From Arbacia lixula (taxonomy: Eukaryota; Echinodermata; Echinoidea; Arbacioida; Arbaciidae): 64,000 nt of DNA. Shown one piece after another: positions 1 through 11,810 of the stretch. The DNA lies in assembly GCA_963669155.1 (NCBI GenBank), contig OZ022585.1:13699229-13763228 (forward strand), read 5' to 3'. The position numbers and the translations under genes were made by a program. The stretch's first letter is position 1. Every line of letters starts with the position of its first letter. The notes under the pieces were generated by a model, which had not been told where the DNA came from, did not search any database, and saw nothing but the letters and a program-made list of their open reading frames with translations.

Positions 1-969
1 CTCCCGTTGCTCCCAGAATGACGATCTTCATCTTGTGTATGCGAATGTCATCCAAAATTCATTCAATATCTATCTTCGACTGTCGCAACAATGCGATCAA
101 CACTACATTTATTTACTGAATGAAAAGTGGACCGTGAATACCTAAAACAAGGAGTGGTCAAGCTCATAAAGCTGGAACTCAACCGTTGTTATAGTCAGCC
201 CGGATAGTTAGCCACAGCCAGGGTACCATACCAGCGAGTACGAGTGCAACAGTACAGCCAGCGAGCTATCGAGGTCACAGTACTTTCAACTTTCGATGCA
301 AAAGAGTAGTTTGCAAGTACAAATCTTTATCACATACTCAGTCAGTTAGTGAGTCTCAATCATTGAGTCTAAACAGCAGAGACTAGTTATGGTAAATTTT
401 GAACATGTTTCTCAGCAATATAATAATAATAATACGTCCACTGAGTCACGCTTTGGTCTTACTTCCACACATTTCTTTTGAAGTGATGTTTCAAAAAGGT
501 CTGAATAACTAGTCTAGCACTATGGCTCCAGTCAAATCAACAGAGCTGCATGCATTCAGCCGAGAAGCGGATTCGTAGCCTACAAATAATTCGTTGCAGA
601 TCATTTTAGAAATATTTCATGGCTGCTTGACGACAATTTTTGAGCTAATGTTTGCACGAAGTTACGTCAAACAATCTATTCTATACATACAATTTACGAA
701 TTCATCAGGAAAAAAATGTCGGAATTGTTACATCTACCTTAAATGAAATAATATATATCACATTTTCTAGTAGTGTTTTGAAGTAGGTCTAACCAAAACA
801 AATGCCGTATATCATGGTAAATTCGCATATCCAAGGATGTGCGCCTCAAATATATTCACCCTTGGTACATCATATGAAATATAAAACAATCGAAATATAA
901 AGTATCAGGTTTTTTACAATATTGGTCAGATCTCGCTTTGCAGTACCATCAAACAATAATACATGTATA
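1..969. other. Unannotated intergenic DNA
   Basis: No convincing reading frame, RNA gene or repeat was recognised. All frames are closed by frequent stops. The endonuclease part of the decayed LINE that starts at about 970 may once have extended into this stretch, but I cannot read it. Confidence 0.4.
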
Positions 970-1633
970 GGAACTGTTGGACAGACATGCTCCAGAGAAA
1001 AGCTCTCTTGTTTCGGTGAGACCATTTAATAATGTTCATTGGTACGATACAGACATGACGCCAAGCGTGCAAGGCGACGTGCCGGGAGGTGCTACGAAAA
1101 CGGACAATCCATGTACCATCAACAGGAAAAAGTATCGTGAGGAATGACCGAAGTGTGATGTAATTTAAGCTTTATTGTCAAGACAAATGCGGGTAGAGCA
1201 AACAGCCGTGATCACATGCAACGGGGACTGTAATAGGGAATGCTCGACACCAGCCCGATAGACAATATCGGACTGCTAAACCTCTCACTGGACGAGTTTG
1301 CATGTTTAGAGCCAATTTTCTTGATAACATGCTCATAAGACGACACCACTTTGGTACTCTATAAAGAAACCTTTAAGAGAAGTCTGAGACCCGACACATG
1401 CAAGGCGAGTTTTAAAAAAATGGATAACAAAGAATTGTTCCAGTGGATGAACAAGTACACTTCTCCACCTTCTCCAAATCTACCATCCCGTGATTCTGAT
1501 AAGTAGCTAGCTATGACTTGGGGTTGTTCTTCCATGGCAAGACCCAGAAGATCGTGGATAAGCTTGACAGCCTACCAATGGTGACATCGTACCACGAGCT
1601 ACTTATGATACAACATTTGATGAATTCCTCCCA

Positions 1634-2108
1634 GTGACTGAGGATGACTTCGAAGTCATGCAAGTTGGACCCTGCACCTTACTTTGGCTTACCAAACACT
1701 GTATTGATGAGCTTTTACCTTTTATCACCAAGTTGATGAACCCATCACTTTCTTCTGGGATGTTCTATCATTCTTCACAAATCACTACTTTCTTAAAGAA
1801 GCACCCGCTAGATGCTGAAAAATTCATAAAATATAGATCTATTGCAAATCAAATATTCCTAGCCAAGGTTTATAGAACGCGTCGTGGCCTCTCAGATGCG
1901 TGTTTATCTCTCATTTTGTTCCCTCAAATGCAATAGGCATAACGAAGCGATCATTCAACCGAGAGAGCTAGCTCTACTGAAAGTGTACATTGATATCTTG
2001 CTCGCTCTGGATAAGGGACATGAAGCCATTATGTGCTGCTTCACTACGCGGCAGCCTTCGATACGAATAAAGGGAATATACTGTACTGGGACGACAAAGA
2101 GCGTTTAA
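1634..2108 (+). pseudogene. LINE RT domain fragment, frameshifted
   Basis: Two overlapping frames together cover the RT N-terminal part. The first (1634-1936) reads CIDELLPFITKLMNPSLSSG, then a degraded LKKxxLDAE and YRSIANQIFLAKV, which corresponds to the usual 'NYRPVSNLPFLSKV' block. The second (from about 1929) reads RELALLKVYIDILLALDKG and then a damaged form of the 'LLDLSAAFDTIDH' block. In the usual order these are RT motifs 1-3. The downstream catalytic motifs are missing. A frameshift near 1930 separates the halves. Confidence 0.85.
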
Positions 2109-2122
2109 AAGGGTGATCGTGA

Positions 2123-2349
2123 GCAATCTTCTTGCCAATGATCTTAAATTCATGTATTGTCCATTTTAGAAACTTGCTGGGAGTTATTTGCCCTCAAATG
2201 ATCCACATTTGGAATAATTAGTGAACATTTTGAGCAATGTGATTAAATAACTAAATACTCCAAATGTGTATCATATGAGGGCAAATCACTTTCAGCAAGT
2301 TTCTAAAGTGGACAATACATAAATTTAAGACCATTGGTAAGAAGATTGC
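2123..2349. repeat. Near-perfect palindrome (hairpin element) inside the LINE
   Basis: The left arm, starting GCAATCTTCTTGCCAATG, is repeated inverted at the right end, which reads CATTGGTAAGAAGATTGC. The arms are about 100 bases each with a few mismatches and surround a short spacer near 2220-2250. Both arms contain TTGCCCTCAAATGAT-like and AGAAACTTGCTG blocks. It sits exactly where the LINE RT is interrupted. It could be a small MITE or a fold-back product of an internal rearrangement. Confidence 0.85.
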
Positions 2350-2355
2350 ACCACT

Positions 2356-2619
2356 ATGCCTAATCGATCTTATCGCACAAAGAAAGCCTACCTCCATTTC
2401 TCTCCGCTCATCATACCGTCAAAACTGCAACTTGCACCTGGGCCTCGCGCTCGTACCCGTTATGGTGATCATGATTTCTCGGTGTGTGCCCCTGCTCTCT
2501 CGAATGATCTCCCTGCCCACATTCAGAATCCCGCAACTGTCGATCAATCGACTCAAAACCCATCTTTTCAATCAATAAAACAAGTAAGCTGTTGCAATGA
2601 CCAGTTATATGTTATCTAG
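2356..2619 (+). pseudogene. LINE ORF2 C-terminal tail fragment
   Basis: The frame reads LAPGPRARTRYGDHDFSVCA, then PALSNDLPAHIQNPATVDQ, then a damaged KTHLF-like end. This matches the conserved L2/CR1 C-terminus pattern (basic stretch, Y-G-D/S-x-x-F, 'P-x-L-W-N-x-L-P', then FK-x-x-L-K-x-x-L-F). It is the 3' continuation of the RT fragment upstream. The start methionine is not meaningful. Confidence 0.75.
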
Positions 2620-2884
2620 CTTTATTGATTTGTTGTTATATGATTGATATTTCATTACCTCTTAATGTTTTACTGTGGTAATTACCAGTTATGTTATTAT
2701 CTTACTAATTCATTTATTGAGTTGTTGTTTTATGATGGATATTTGAATACCTCTTAATGTTGTACACTTACAATTCATACTTTGTTTTTAAATCTATTAT
2801 GTTGTACTTGTTTTATATTTTCTGTTTAAATCATAAAGCGCTTAGAAACTATATTGTATTAAGCGCTATATTAAAGCTCCATGT

Positions 2885-2904
2885 TTTTATTATTATTATT
2901 ATTA

Positions 2905-2935
<31 letters not shown>

Positions 2936-2997
2936 CATTATTATTATAATTATTATTATCATTATTATTATTATTATTGTTATTATAATTATTATTA

Positions 2998-3043
<46 letters not shown>

Positions 3044-3052
3044 CATTATTAC

Positions 3053-3101
<49 letters not shown>

Positions 3102-3148
3102 ATTACTATTATTATTATCATTATTATTATTACTATTATTATTATTAC
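2885..3148. repeat. (ATT)n microsatellite, LINE 3' tail
   Basis: About 260 bases of TTA/ATT triplets with scattered ATC and AAT interruptions follow the LINE stem-loop directly. This is the usual simple-repeat tail of L2/CR1-type elements, here greatly expanded. The poly-isoleucine frames it produces on both strands are artefacts. Confidence 0.95.
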
Positions 3149-3814
3149 AAAATGCAAACTCATATTAATCAACCTAATTTTTACTTACAGCACAGTGCAA
3201 TACACTATAATATGTGAGAACAGTAATTAATTCTTGTGCTTTTCTCTGCTTTTCTCTCTTAAAGTGAATTAGGCCCGTCAGTTCACATATTATACCATTG
3301 AACATAATAGACTTGCGGTCATTTACCATTATTCTTGATAAAGGTTTATGAACGAAATAGTGAACTAATATGACACCGCTGTGTATATGTGTGTAAGTAT
3401 GTATGTTTGTATGTAGGCCTATACATGATTTAAGATTATGAGGTTGCGATGGCGATGACAATATAAGTTAGATTACAAACATTTTTTTTTAATGATTGAG
3501 AAATGGAGCATTCAACATTTAGGTCATAGAAAATTATTCTTGATATGGGTATAAAAGAAATATTGGAATACTGTGGTGATTTGAAATACGTTTTCTTAGG
3601 CTTATGTGAAAATCAGTTTCGCATAAAATTTATATTTTTAAATCAAACTGTGCTTTGAATATCATTGAGAAGGAGACATGAAATCACAGCTTGAGATGTC
3701 AGCTTGCCTCTAAGGAGTAACGACCTGTCTCCTGAAAATAATATGCATTATAAAACCTTTGTAAAGTCTGATTATCAGACTTGTCTGCTTAATGTTGTTT
3801 CACCACAAGATGAC
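3149..3814. other. Unannotated intergenic DNA
   Basis: AT-rich sequence with no recognised gene or repeat boundary. Confidence 0.4.
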
Positions 3815-3890
3815 AAAGGGATAGTCCACCCTAAAATTAGTTGGGTCTAATAAAAGCAGACATTTGACAAACAAACAAATACATCCTTAG
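3815..3890. repeat. Half copy of the AAAGGGAAAGTCCACC fold-back family
   Basis: AAAGGGATAGTCCACCCTAA, then TAATAAAAGCAGA, resembles the left end of the fold-back elements at 15703, 16896 and 31946. No matching right arm is visible, so the copy is truncated. Confidence 0.6.
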
Positions 3891-4056
3891 GTTTAGGCTT
3901 ATTCCCGCCAGCAAGATGGCATTGGCCGCTGTGCTGTGATAAGTATCATCTGCAACTGAAGCTTCAAATGAATGCAAGTACACGTTCAAAGTGGACCCCG
4001 GAGGGAGCATGTAAGATGTTGCCCACAAGGGGGCGATATTCGAATTCGAACACGTG

Positions 4057-4186
4057 AATTTCGGAGCAGTTGGGAAGCCTATATCTGAGGCTCCCATACT
4101 TCTTTGTATGTTCGCTTACTCCCACCCTTTTCATACAACGGAGGTGCACGGGGAATAGATATAGGCTTCCCCTTTGCTCCGAAATT
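4057..4186. repeat. Inverted repeat, about 33-bp arms
   Basis: The left arm AATTTCGGAGCAG...GGGAAGCCTATATCT recurs inverted as AGATATAGGCTTCCCC...TGCTCCGAAATT, with a loop of about 65 bases. Only a few mismatches or indels are seen. It may be a short MITE. Confidence 0.8.
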
Positions 4187-5626
4187 TTTAGACCAGCGCT
4201 CACAGTCAAAAACGAGATTATTGAATATGTATCACACTATATTGATAAACAAAGGCTGAATATTGATCGTGACTGCTTGCTCGCGAGCACTGGACATTTT
4301 GCAGGTAACTAAAAGGTGCCACGAGTCCATGCAATATGTGATGTGGTATAAAGTTTTCTTTCAAGGCAGATAAACAACTGGTAGTAACATTTTTCTTGAA
4401 CAACATTTCTCCAAGGATTTTGCACAAATACGGCCTAGACCAGTCCAAAAGTAATTCAACTACTGACTGCACACATCAACCGCATTTCAATAATTATAAT
4501 GACAAAGTTCTTAAAACAACTTGACATCGGCACGTTTCTGCGAACCGGGTATACCCGGTACCCGTAGTTAATGGGTTTATGAATATCGCACCAGAGACTT
4601 ACCCTCGAAATTGTCACGACACAAAATTGAATAAGCTACATGTGACAAACATATGGCCATCCTCATTATTAACATCCATATTTCATTTATTTTTATTTTC
4701 ATCTTTAAAACACAAGCGTAGACTATAAGGCCCAATTATGCGAAAAGGAATTACAGGCGTGTGGGTTGCAGCGAGAGAGTCTCTGTTAAGGATATAATAT
4801 ATGTCTAAGGTAGCGCCACAGCCATTTTTTTCACAGAGTTTGACCAACACGGTTTGAATAGCTAACAACATGGTGCATATTCTTGGCTTGACCAACAAAG
4901 CAGCACGCGCCATCTTGTTATTTATTAAAATTGAGTTGACCAAACTCTCTCATAGCTGTGTCCAGATTTGTCTGGGCTGCGCGCCGATCTAGCGCCCACT
5001 ATTGATCGATTTTAAAAATTAAATTATCCCCCTTTATAAGATCACAAGGGGGGGGGGGGGGGGGGCAGGGGGAAACCCCTGATTCCTCCCTATAATCACC
5101 CTACCCCTCTAGATCCGCCACTATTATTATTATTATTTATATTATTGATTCAAGACGTATTTTAGCAGGAAGTTTCATTCAAGTCCACTAAAATACAACT
5201 GGACTTGCTTTACAAGAAAGCCATGCGGATAATATAACAAGACATTGCATAATACAAAATGCATTAATACAAAATCAAAACTTGTACACGAAATAAAGGA
5301 AGATCATGATGTTCACAGAACAAAGGCAACTTATGGTACTTATTACTTATTCAGATTTAATCGGTTATACATGTATAAATGAATTATTGGACGAGATCAG
5401 TGTTATCAAATGTAAAATGATATGAGAGTACTTTTTTAACGAGACTTGAGGAAAATTTAGACGTTTGAATACTTAATGAAAGCTTTCAACATAAATATTA
5501 ACAGTAAAAAGAGCAGTATCCCCTGATGTTTTCAGTTTGTAGCTGGGGCATAAAGGATGCGCTATTTTAACCCTTTATACGCACGCCGGACAAACTACAT
5601 GCTAAATGGAATTTGTGTGGGCTTGT

Positions 5627-5630
<4 letters not shown>
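4187..5630. other. Unannotated intergenic DNA with a G-run
   Basis: No gene recognised. A run of about 17 G residues lies at about 5049-5065 and a short ATT repeat at 5121-5140. Confidence 0.4.
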
Positions 5631-5632
<2 letters not shown>

Positions 5633-5673
<41 letters not shown>

Positions 5674-5680
5674 GGGGGGG
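5633..5680. repeat. (GA)n followed by G-run
   Basis: About 30 bases of GA dinucleotides run straight into about 17 G residues. The same GA-then-G architecture recurs at 29284-29358 and 36160-36710. Confidence 0.95.
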
Positions 5681-6410
5681 TCAGAATAACAACATTACAA
5701 AACAAAGTTGAAGGCAAGATAAGAAAGAAGAAACACGGAACGAAGGGAACGGAACTATACCAGAAGAGATAAGCGCATTTTCGTCAGAGTCGTATTTCTG
5801 TGTTAAACCCGTCATAAATGATACTGATTATACCCACAAAATGCTGCCTGACCTTCTCTCACCTCCAATTTTCTCCCTCATCAACCCCTCTGTAAAGTCA
5901 CGGCAGTCGTAATTACTATTCTAGCTCCGAGGTATTGGACTATGAGAGATCTAAGAAGCAGAAGATAGCGCGTCCTCGCCGGAGCGCAGCGGCAGCACGA
6001 TGGGGGATAATACCCTTCAATATTGACCCCTTAGGCCTTCTCACGACCCAAGAACAGGGAGCAAAACACATATCTCTGAACAAGGATGACATGTGGAGAG
6101 ATGAAATTGGACAAGAAATAGGGGCAAATTCTATACTACGGGATTTTCGCATTGCCCCGCCGCATAATAATCACTTTCAGTTTTTTTCTGACACGACGCG
6201 CACTCCGTATTCGTTCTTGCGGGGCTGTTCCGCATCCACCATAGTATTCCTTGGGATATTTTTATTTTCTTTATCCGCAATTTTTATTTTCTTTATCCAC
6301 CATAGAATATGCATTTTGAACTTGTCCGAAATATATGCGAATCTTAAAAACACGACAGAGCATCAGCATGTTGCTTGGCACACAGAGAGTTGCAGAAGAT
6401 TGAAGACATG

Positions 6411-6541
6411 TGTGTGTGTGGGGGGGGGGGGGGGTGTACTGAATAGAGACAGTGAGAGAGGGAGGGAGAGAGAGAGGGTGGGAGAGAGTGGGAGAGAGAC
6501 AGAGAGACATAAAGACAGAGAGAGAAGGAGAGAGAGAGAGT
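6411..6541. repeat. GT/G-run followed by GA-rich tract
   Basis: TGTGTGTGTG, then a run of about 14 G residues at 6421-6434, then a GA-rich tract to about 6541. It is low-complexity sequence. A 204-codon frame that runs through it (5935-6549) is not credible as a gene. Confidence 0.9.
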
Positions 6542-7943
6542 CGGAATAAAAGCAAGAGCAAGACGAGGAAAAACATTCAAGTTTGCTTTATTCCATTAAT
6601 TACATGTACTAGGAAAAAGTAAACATTTGAAATACAGAAAATACACCAACATCTGACACGGTAAAAAAAAAAAAAAAAATGATGAATCAGCGAGAAAGAA
6701 CTTCAAATCTTTTTAACGCTGATTCCTGCTCATTCAAAAAGGGAAAGAACAGAAAAAAGGAGAAATGACGAAAGAAGATATAATCTATACTACCATGGAC
6801 CCTCCGTGATACTACTATACGGAGGGGAAAATCCTCTTTATATTCGTTGCCATGGTAAGTGAGAGGTTAGCTGCGAGGCGTGCAGGATGAATAGCACCTC
6901 AGTCGTCTTTTATCCATTTTCTGCAGACTATTTGAGCCGCTTTTGTTGAATAAATAAAACATTTGCCAGGGCAGTTGATAGAGTGGGCGTATATCACAGT
7001 CCCCTTCCCAATCTCATGGTCGCATTTTGTAAACTTGACTGTCCTGTTGGCAAAATTCATCCTTTTTATTTTTTTATTTTTTGGGTTATTTACGCCAGCA
7101 ATACTTATTGACAGCCACTTTGAATATTATCATTGATGATTTTCATAAATTGTGATTAATCGTCCTCCATTTAAAAAGAATGACAATAAATTGCACAGCT
7201 AGGAAGTCCATAGACTTCTTCGTCGGTAGTTTTGGTCGGTACTTGTACACTCCTTTAAGTAAAAAAAGAAATGTCAATCCGAGATGAACATTTCGTTCCA
7301 GAGGCTCTCAAGCTTTTGATATTCAATATCAGTCATGTTCTATGTCTTTGTTCTCGGAAAAAAAACCGTTCCTTACAAATATATTGGAGACCGTATGTCG
7401 TAGTAGGTAGGATAGAATGCTCCATTTATTATATTGGGCGGATCGTCAATTGATAGTCGCATAACAAAATAAACTGCACGAATGGTGTAATTGTTTCGGT
7501 GATCCTGCATGCTGGTATGTCGTATTATATTCCACATACTAAGAATGTTGCTACATGATTGGTCAAGAGTTGGTCACGTGATAAAGCGTAGTTTTGCCCA
7601 TCTGATCATCTGAGATGAAAAGTTCGTTACACTCTAGGGGATAGTACTTTTTGGTTTCGCTGATCTCTTCACTCCTCACAGTCCTAACGCGTGATCAATA
7701 TTTTGAGTACGCGCGAAATAAAAGTGCGTTACACTCGGACTATCAATTGACTACAAACGCGTCCTCACGCGCGTCATAATGCGTGTCCTAACGTGGGTTC
7801 CCCATGGCAGCGGCTCGGGGTTAGGTAGAGAAGCACACATTACTTTTTTACGTCAGGTTGTCATTTTTTGGTATAGATGTTGGTTTCAGATATGGAATAT
7901 AAAGCAAATTATCAATTTTTGGTTTCAGGCAATGAGACGAAAT
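6542..7943. other. Unannotated DNA with a 14-bp inverted pair
   Basis: No gene recognised. A perfect 14-bp inverted pair, GTCAATTGATAGTC (7445-7458) and GACTATCAATTGAC (7738-7751), brackets about 280 bases and could mark a small element. An A-run lies at about 6663-6679. Confidence 0.45.
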
Positions 7944-8033
7944 ATCACTTCCTCGGCTATCTGAATGTATACGCTATCTTTCCTCAGCTGCGCTTCGGAA
8001 AGATAGCTACATCCAGATCGCCTCGGAAGTGAT
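7944..8033. repeat. Large imperfect hairpin, about 40-bp arms
   Basis: ATCACTTCCTCGGCTATCTG...GCTATCTTTCC is matched by the inverted GGAAAGATAGC...CAGATCGCCTCGGAAGTGAT around a loop of about 13 bases. It has a few mismatches. No associated gene was found. Confidence 0.85.
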
Positions 8034-9159
8034 AGTTCGTCCCATCACCCTCACCAACGTTGATTATTTGCTTACTAACCCCAAAGTAAGAATTAGATGT
8101 AGTGTTATATCAAATATCGTTTTCACCCTATTTTACACCATTGATGTGAAATTGAACTTCAAGAGAATGATATTCAATTTAACACTTTTTGTTGTATCTA
8201 TTGAATACTATTTTACTTTACTTATTCACGCCTATGTAACACCAAGAGTGTTTAATCAAACAGGTTCTGGTTGATACACAATAGTGCTTAACACATCACT
8301 TGCCTTAGTAGTATAGCTGTAGAAACAGTTAAAGAAGCACGATTCCCATTCCCATGAACATTCCTATTCGTATCTATGCATGCATTTTCAAGAGTGATCC
8401 ACCGCAATAATGTGGGTGCATTTTTTTTTTTCCACACGAGAGTTCGGGAAGGCAAAACAGCTAGACATCTTCCCTGGATGCGTGTGATGTATCCGCTGCC
8501 AACCTGTTGCCATGGTGAATAAATAGTAATGCATTTCAGGGGAACTGAAGTTAGAGTCAAGTCTCATTTATTTCAACAATTTGGGACGTCTGCGCTCCAC
8601 CTGTACTTCTGGTGATTCTCGTTCTTTTTGTGTTTTGTATATGCGGAATGTCGAGCTCTGGATGACCTTCAAGGTTCTTGTTTGCAGGTAGAAACACTTA
8701 AATGCACAGGCTAGCTCTGATGTGTTTGCACAATGTACTGGGACCAGTAAGTTAGGTTGTAGTCTTATTTTCAGACATGATAGTTTGAAACGGAATCACA
8801 ATAGAGTCTGTGTATGTAGACTATAATAGGTCGATCCAGGTTAGATTCTGTAGAGCGTGTTGGTGTGCGTGCGTGTGCGCGTTTGTACTTGCAATCACTA
8901 TTTTGCACTTTTCTCTTGACTGAGATGGAATAATGTCAAGGGAGAGGGAATACCAATGCTGGGGACCGATGATGTTAAACACACCTTTCTGTTATTGACA
9001 CCCCCCCCCCCCCCACCCCCGCCAGTTAGTATAATTCTTAGTTTTATTTATATCAACAACATTACAATGTTTAGAATAAAAGAAAATGCAATGGTAAAAT
9101 AAACATTCTCCAAGAAGTAAGTTGTCCAAAAAGCGGGATAAGTGTGCAATTAAGTTCGA
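8034..9159. other. Unannotated intergenic DNA
   Basis: No gene recognised. A C-run of 14 lies at 9001-9014, followed by ACCCCCGCC. Confidence 0.4.
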
Positions 9160-10110
9160 TGCGATGTGACTTGTTTGCAGACGTAATTGTGAATTTAATT
9201 ATATATTTTCACTTTAAAAACATTGAAATCTGAAAAATATGCAACGTGCATGAATTAGATAACGATACCAATATAACATAGAACATAGCATTATACAGAT
9301 TGGCATCAGTTTGCGTAACACATACCAGGAAACACGTTATGCATATTTATTTTTCGATCCTTTTTAAATTTCATTTGTAAAAGCTTTTTTTTTATTCAGC
9401 ATGAAGTACTTTGGCATTTGAGCATATGTGTGAACACTGGTTTGACATATACACCGATATAATCAGGTTAAGACATGGAAATTGAAAAGAAGTGGCGCAA
9501 TAAACTGACGATAAGCGCATACTTACATATGTGGAGATATTTCCTGAAAGGAAAGCAAATATTCCATTTGAATTGGTTGACGGACGCAAACAGGATGTTA
9601 TAATTTTATTATGCATTACCATAAAACACGATTACAACCACGTTTTGAAAGCCATACAGCCATCTTTTAGTCGCAATGGCAATACGCGTTCAATAATCAA
9701 TGACCACATATATGAGTAAACGGTATGACGTGTTTGCAGACGTATAGCTGAATTAAATTGATTATTTTCACTTAAAAAACGTTGGGATCTTAGAAATATA
9801 CAGCGCACATAGAATATATACGACGTACATAATCAATGAATACATATTTATTGATATGAGTAAACGATATGACTTGTTTGTCGACGTATATGTGAATTAA
9901 ATTAATTATTTTCACTTCATAAACGTTGGAATCTTAGAAATATGCAGCGCATGCATAGATTATAAGCGACTTACATAATCAATGAATACATGTCTATTGA
10001 TATTAGTAAACGACAAACAAATGATACGCAGAATATGACGTAAAAATTCCCAATGTTAGCGAAAGAAGACAGCATTCCCTTTAACTCGTTTGATGGACGC
10101 AGGGAAGGAC
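9160..10110. repeat. Diverged tandem/segmental duplication, unit about 145-150 bp
   Basis: A unit beginning near TGACGTGTTTGCAGACGTAT, continuing TTATTTTCACTT and CAGCGCA, and ending ATGAGTAAACG occurs at about 9715-9865 and 9866-10010. A more diverged copy lies at 9167-9260. Marker ends at 9711, 9856 and 10005 give a period of 145-149. Segments at about 9530-9590 and 10045-10110 (TTGACGGACGCA / TTGATGGACGCA) also match each other, so an older, larger duplication underlies the array. Confidence 0.75.
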
Positions 10111-10840
10111 TTATCAACTGGTCACGTGGCCTCCTTTGTGGCTGGTGTGTCTTTGGAGGTAATCTGTAAGAGCACTGAATGCTGGGGGCATTAATCCATT
10201 AGATGTGGCGGAACACCTGCCTGTCAACTCGTTATCAAGACAGAAAAGGGAGAGAAATTGTCAAAATAATCCGCACATACCCATTTCGCCTCGTCATGGT
10301 AGATTTTGCTACGCTTTCGAAACCCATTACGTGAGGGGTTTTTTTCCTGTCGAGGTTTGCGCAAGACGCGGCTTCGTTAAGTAATTTCTTTTCATCATTT
10401 TCCTAGCTGTAGGCTTTAGTGAGGTATCATTATTCTACCCCGTTTGCCGTATTAAATTCCCCACTGCTATTACCGGTATTGTGATCTCCCCGTTCACTAT
10501 GTTTATTACATAACCATTATAGCATGACATATTTCATCATCAGTTCTATATTCCTTTAAAAGAGACCAAATCCTCTCTTTTTCGTACTATCATGACTACG
10601 TCCTCTATTCTTCATTCTACTTCACTCCTTATGTACTAATATACTAATAGGCCTACTACTATAGTAGTTATAGTTATAGTATCATGAGCATGTTTTCTAC
10701 TGCTACTAGTAATACTTCTGGTACTACTTGTACGACATGTACTACTTCTTATACGACATGTACTACTACTTATGAATATGCTTCAGCTTTGGATACTCTT
10801 ATCCAAAGCACAACTGCTACTGATTGATTATTATCATCAA
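10111..10840. other. Unannotated intergenic DNA
   Basis: No gene recognised. Sequence grades into TAC/CTA-rich DNA from about 10650. Confidence 0.4.
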
Positions 10841-10841
10841 T

Positions 10842-10894
<53 letters not shown>

Positions 10895-10897
10895 TTT

Positions 10898-10954
<57 letters not shown>

Positions 10955-10999
10955 TTGCTACTACTACTACTACTACTACTACTTTTGCTACTACTACTA

Positions 11000-11051
<52 letters not shown>

Positions 11052-11172
11052 GCTACTACTACTACTACTACTACTACTAGTACTACTTCTACTACTACTT
11101 CTACTACTACTACTACTACTATTACTACTACTACTCTACTACTTCTTTTGCTGCTACTACTACTACTACATG
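10841..11172. repeat. (CTA)n microsatellite, about 330 bp
   Basis: Nearly continuous ACT/CTA triplets with a few TTTGCTA and TTCTA interruptions. Poly-Leu, poly-Tyr and poly-Thr frames here are artefacts. Confidence 0.95.
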
Positions 11173-11810
11173 ATTCTTCTACTTCTAATTAAGTGCTTGT
11201 TTCTAATACACCCTACAATTATTATCATTGGTCACGACTTCTTTCAACTGTCTCTGCAATACAATGCTTTGAACCATCCCGATACCTCTGCTTACCACGT
11301 TGCTGCACGCTGATCCGCTAACCCCCTGAACATGATGAATGATTACACATACATTTCTTGTTTATTTCCCGGACAGAGGGTTCTTATCACATGGGCGACC
11401 TTTGTACACATTAAAGCCCTCCGTTCAAGGTGTCATCGACTACCTTCTGAAGTGCAATTGAGAGCGGGAGCGATTTTTATAATTCGCTGATAAAGCTAGA
11501 TAGGGATTATTTGCTGCCTAAACGACGGGTCTAAAGGGCAACTTGCGTCGGTGTAAACCAACACCTGAAGCGACCATTGTTTGTTGCGATATCATAACAG
11601 TAATCAGTGGCAGGGTTTACATTATCTTGTCCTACTGACACTTTGACCCAGTGACTTTGTATAGACGCGTGTACCTGAAAATGTTGTATGCGTCCCGCAC
11701 TTCTGTACTATATCATTGCAGGCCTGCCGCAAGCATCTATACAACTGGGTAAAAATATCTAAATTTCTGGACTGTAAGGTCCTTTTCTGATTGTCGTGCA
11801 CTGAGATCAG
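11173..11810. other. Upstream region of the beta-propeller ORF
   Basis: No recognised repeat. The last 30 bases before the ORF, CCTTTTCTGATTGTCGTGCA followed by CTGAGATCAG, could be an intron 3' end (weak pyrimidine tract plus AG). This would make the downstream ORF a terminal exon. An in-frame TGA lies at 11802-11804. Confidence 0.35.

Larger units (their letters stand above)
970..3155 (+). mobile_element. Decayed L2/CR1-like LINE (non-LTR retrotransposon)
   Basis: Pieces of one LINE ORF2 appear in order on the plus strand in shifting frames. The linker after the endonuclease reads LDRHAPEKSS, then WYDTD, then AKRARRRAG at about 977-1130. The RT follows at 1634-2108 and the C-terminal tail at 2356-2619. 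Then come a 3' UTR with an AGCGCTTA...TTAAGCGCT stem-loop at about 2837-2867 and an ATT-repeat tail. Many frameshifts and stops make it a dead copy. The middle of the RT (including the catalytic xADD motif) is absent, and a 227-bp palindrome sits at that point. The stem-loop plus ATT tail is shared with the minus-strand LINE at 50541-54235. The L2/CR1 assignment is by motif style only. Confidence 0.85.

Noticed and set aside
2757..3230. 157-codon poly-isoleucine frame
   Set aside because: Direct translation of the (ATT)n LINE tail. Both strands give the same kind of frame.
5935..6549. 204-codon frame with a membrane-like segment
   Set aside because: The C-terminal third is GT/G-run/GA repeat translation and the rest shows no family pattern or compositional shift. 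The hydrophobic stretch is AT-rich chance coding.
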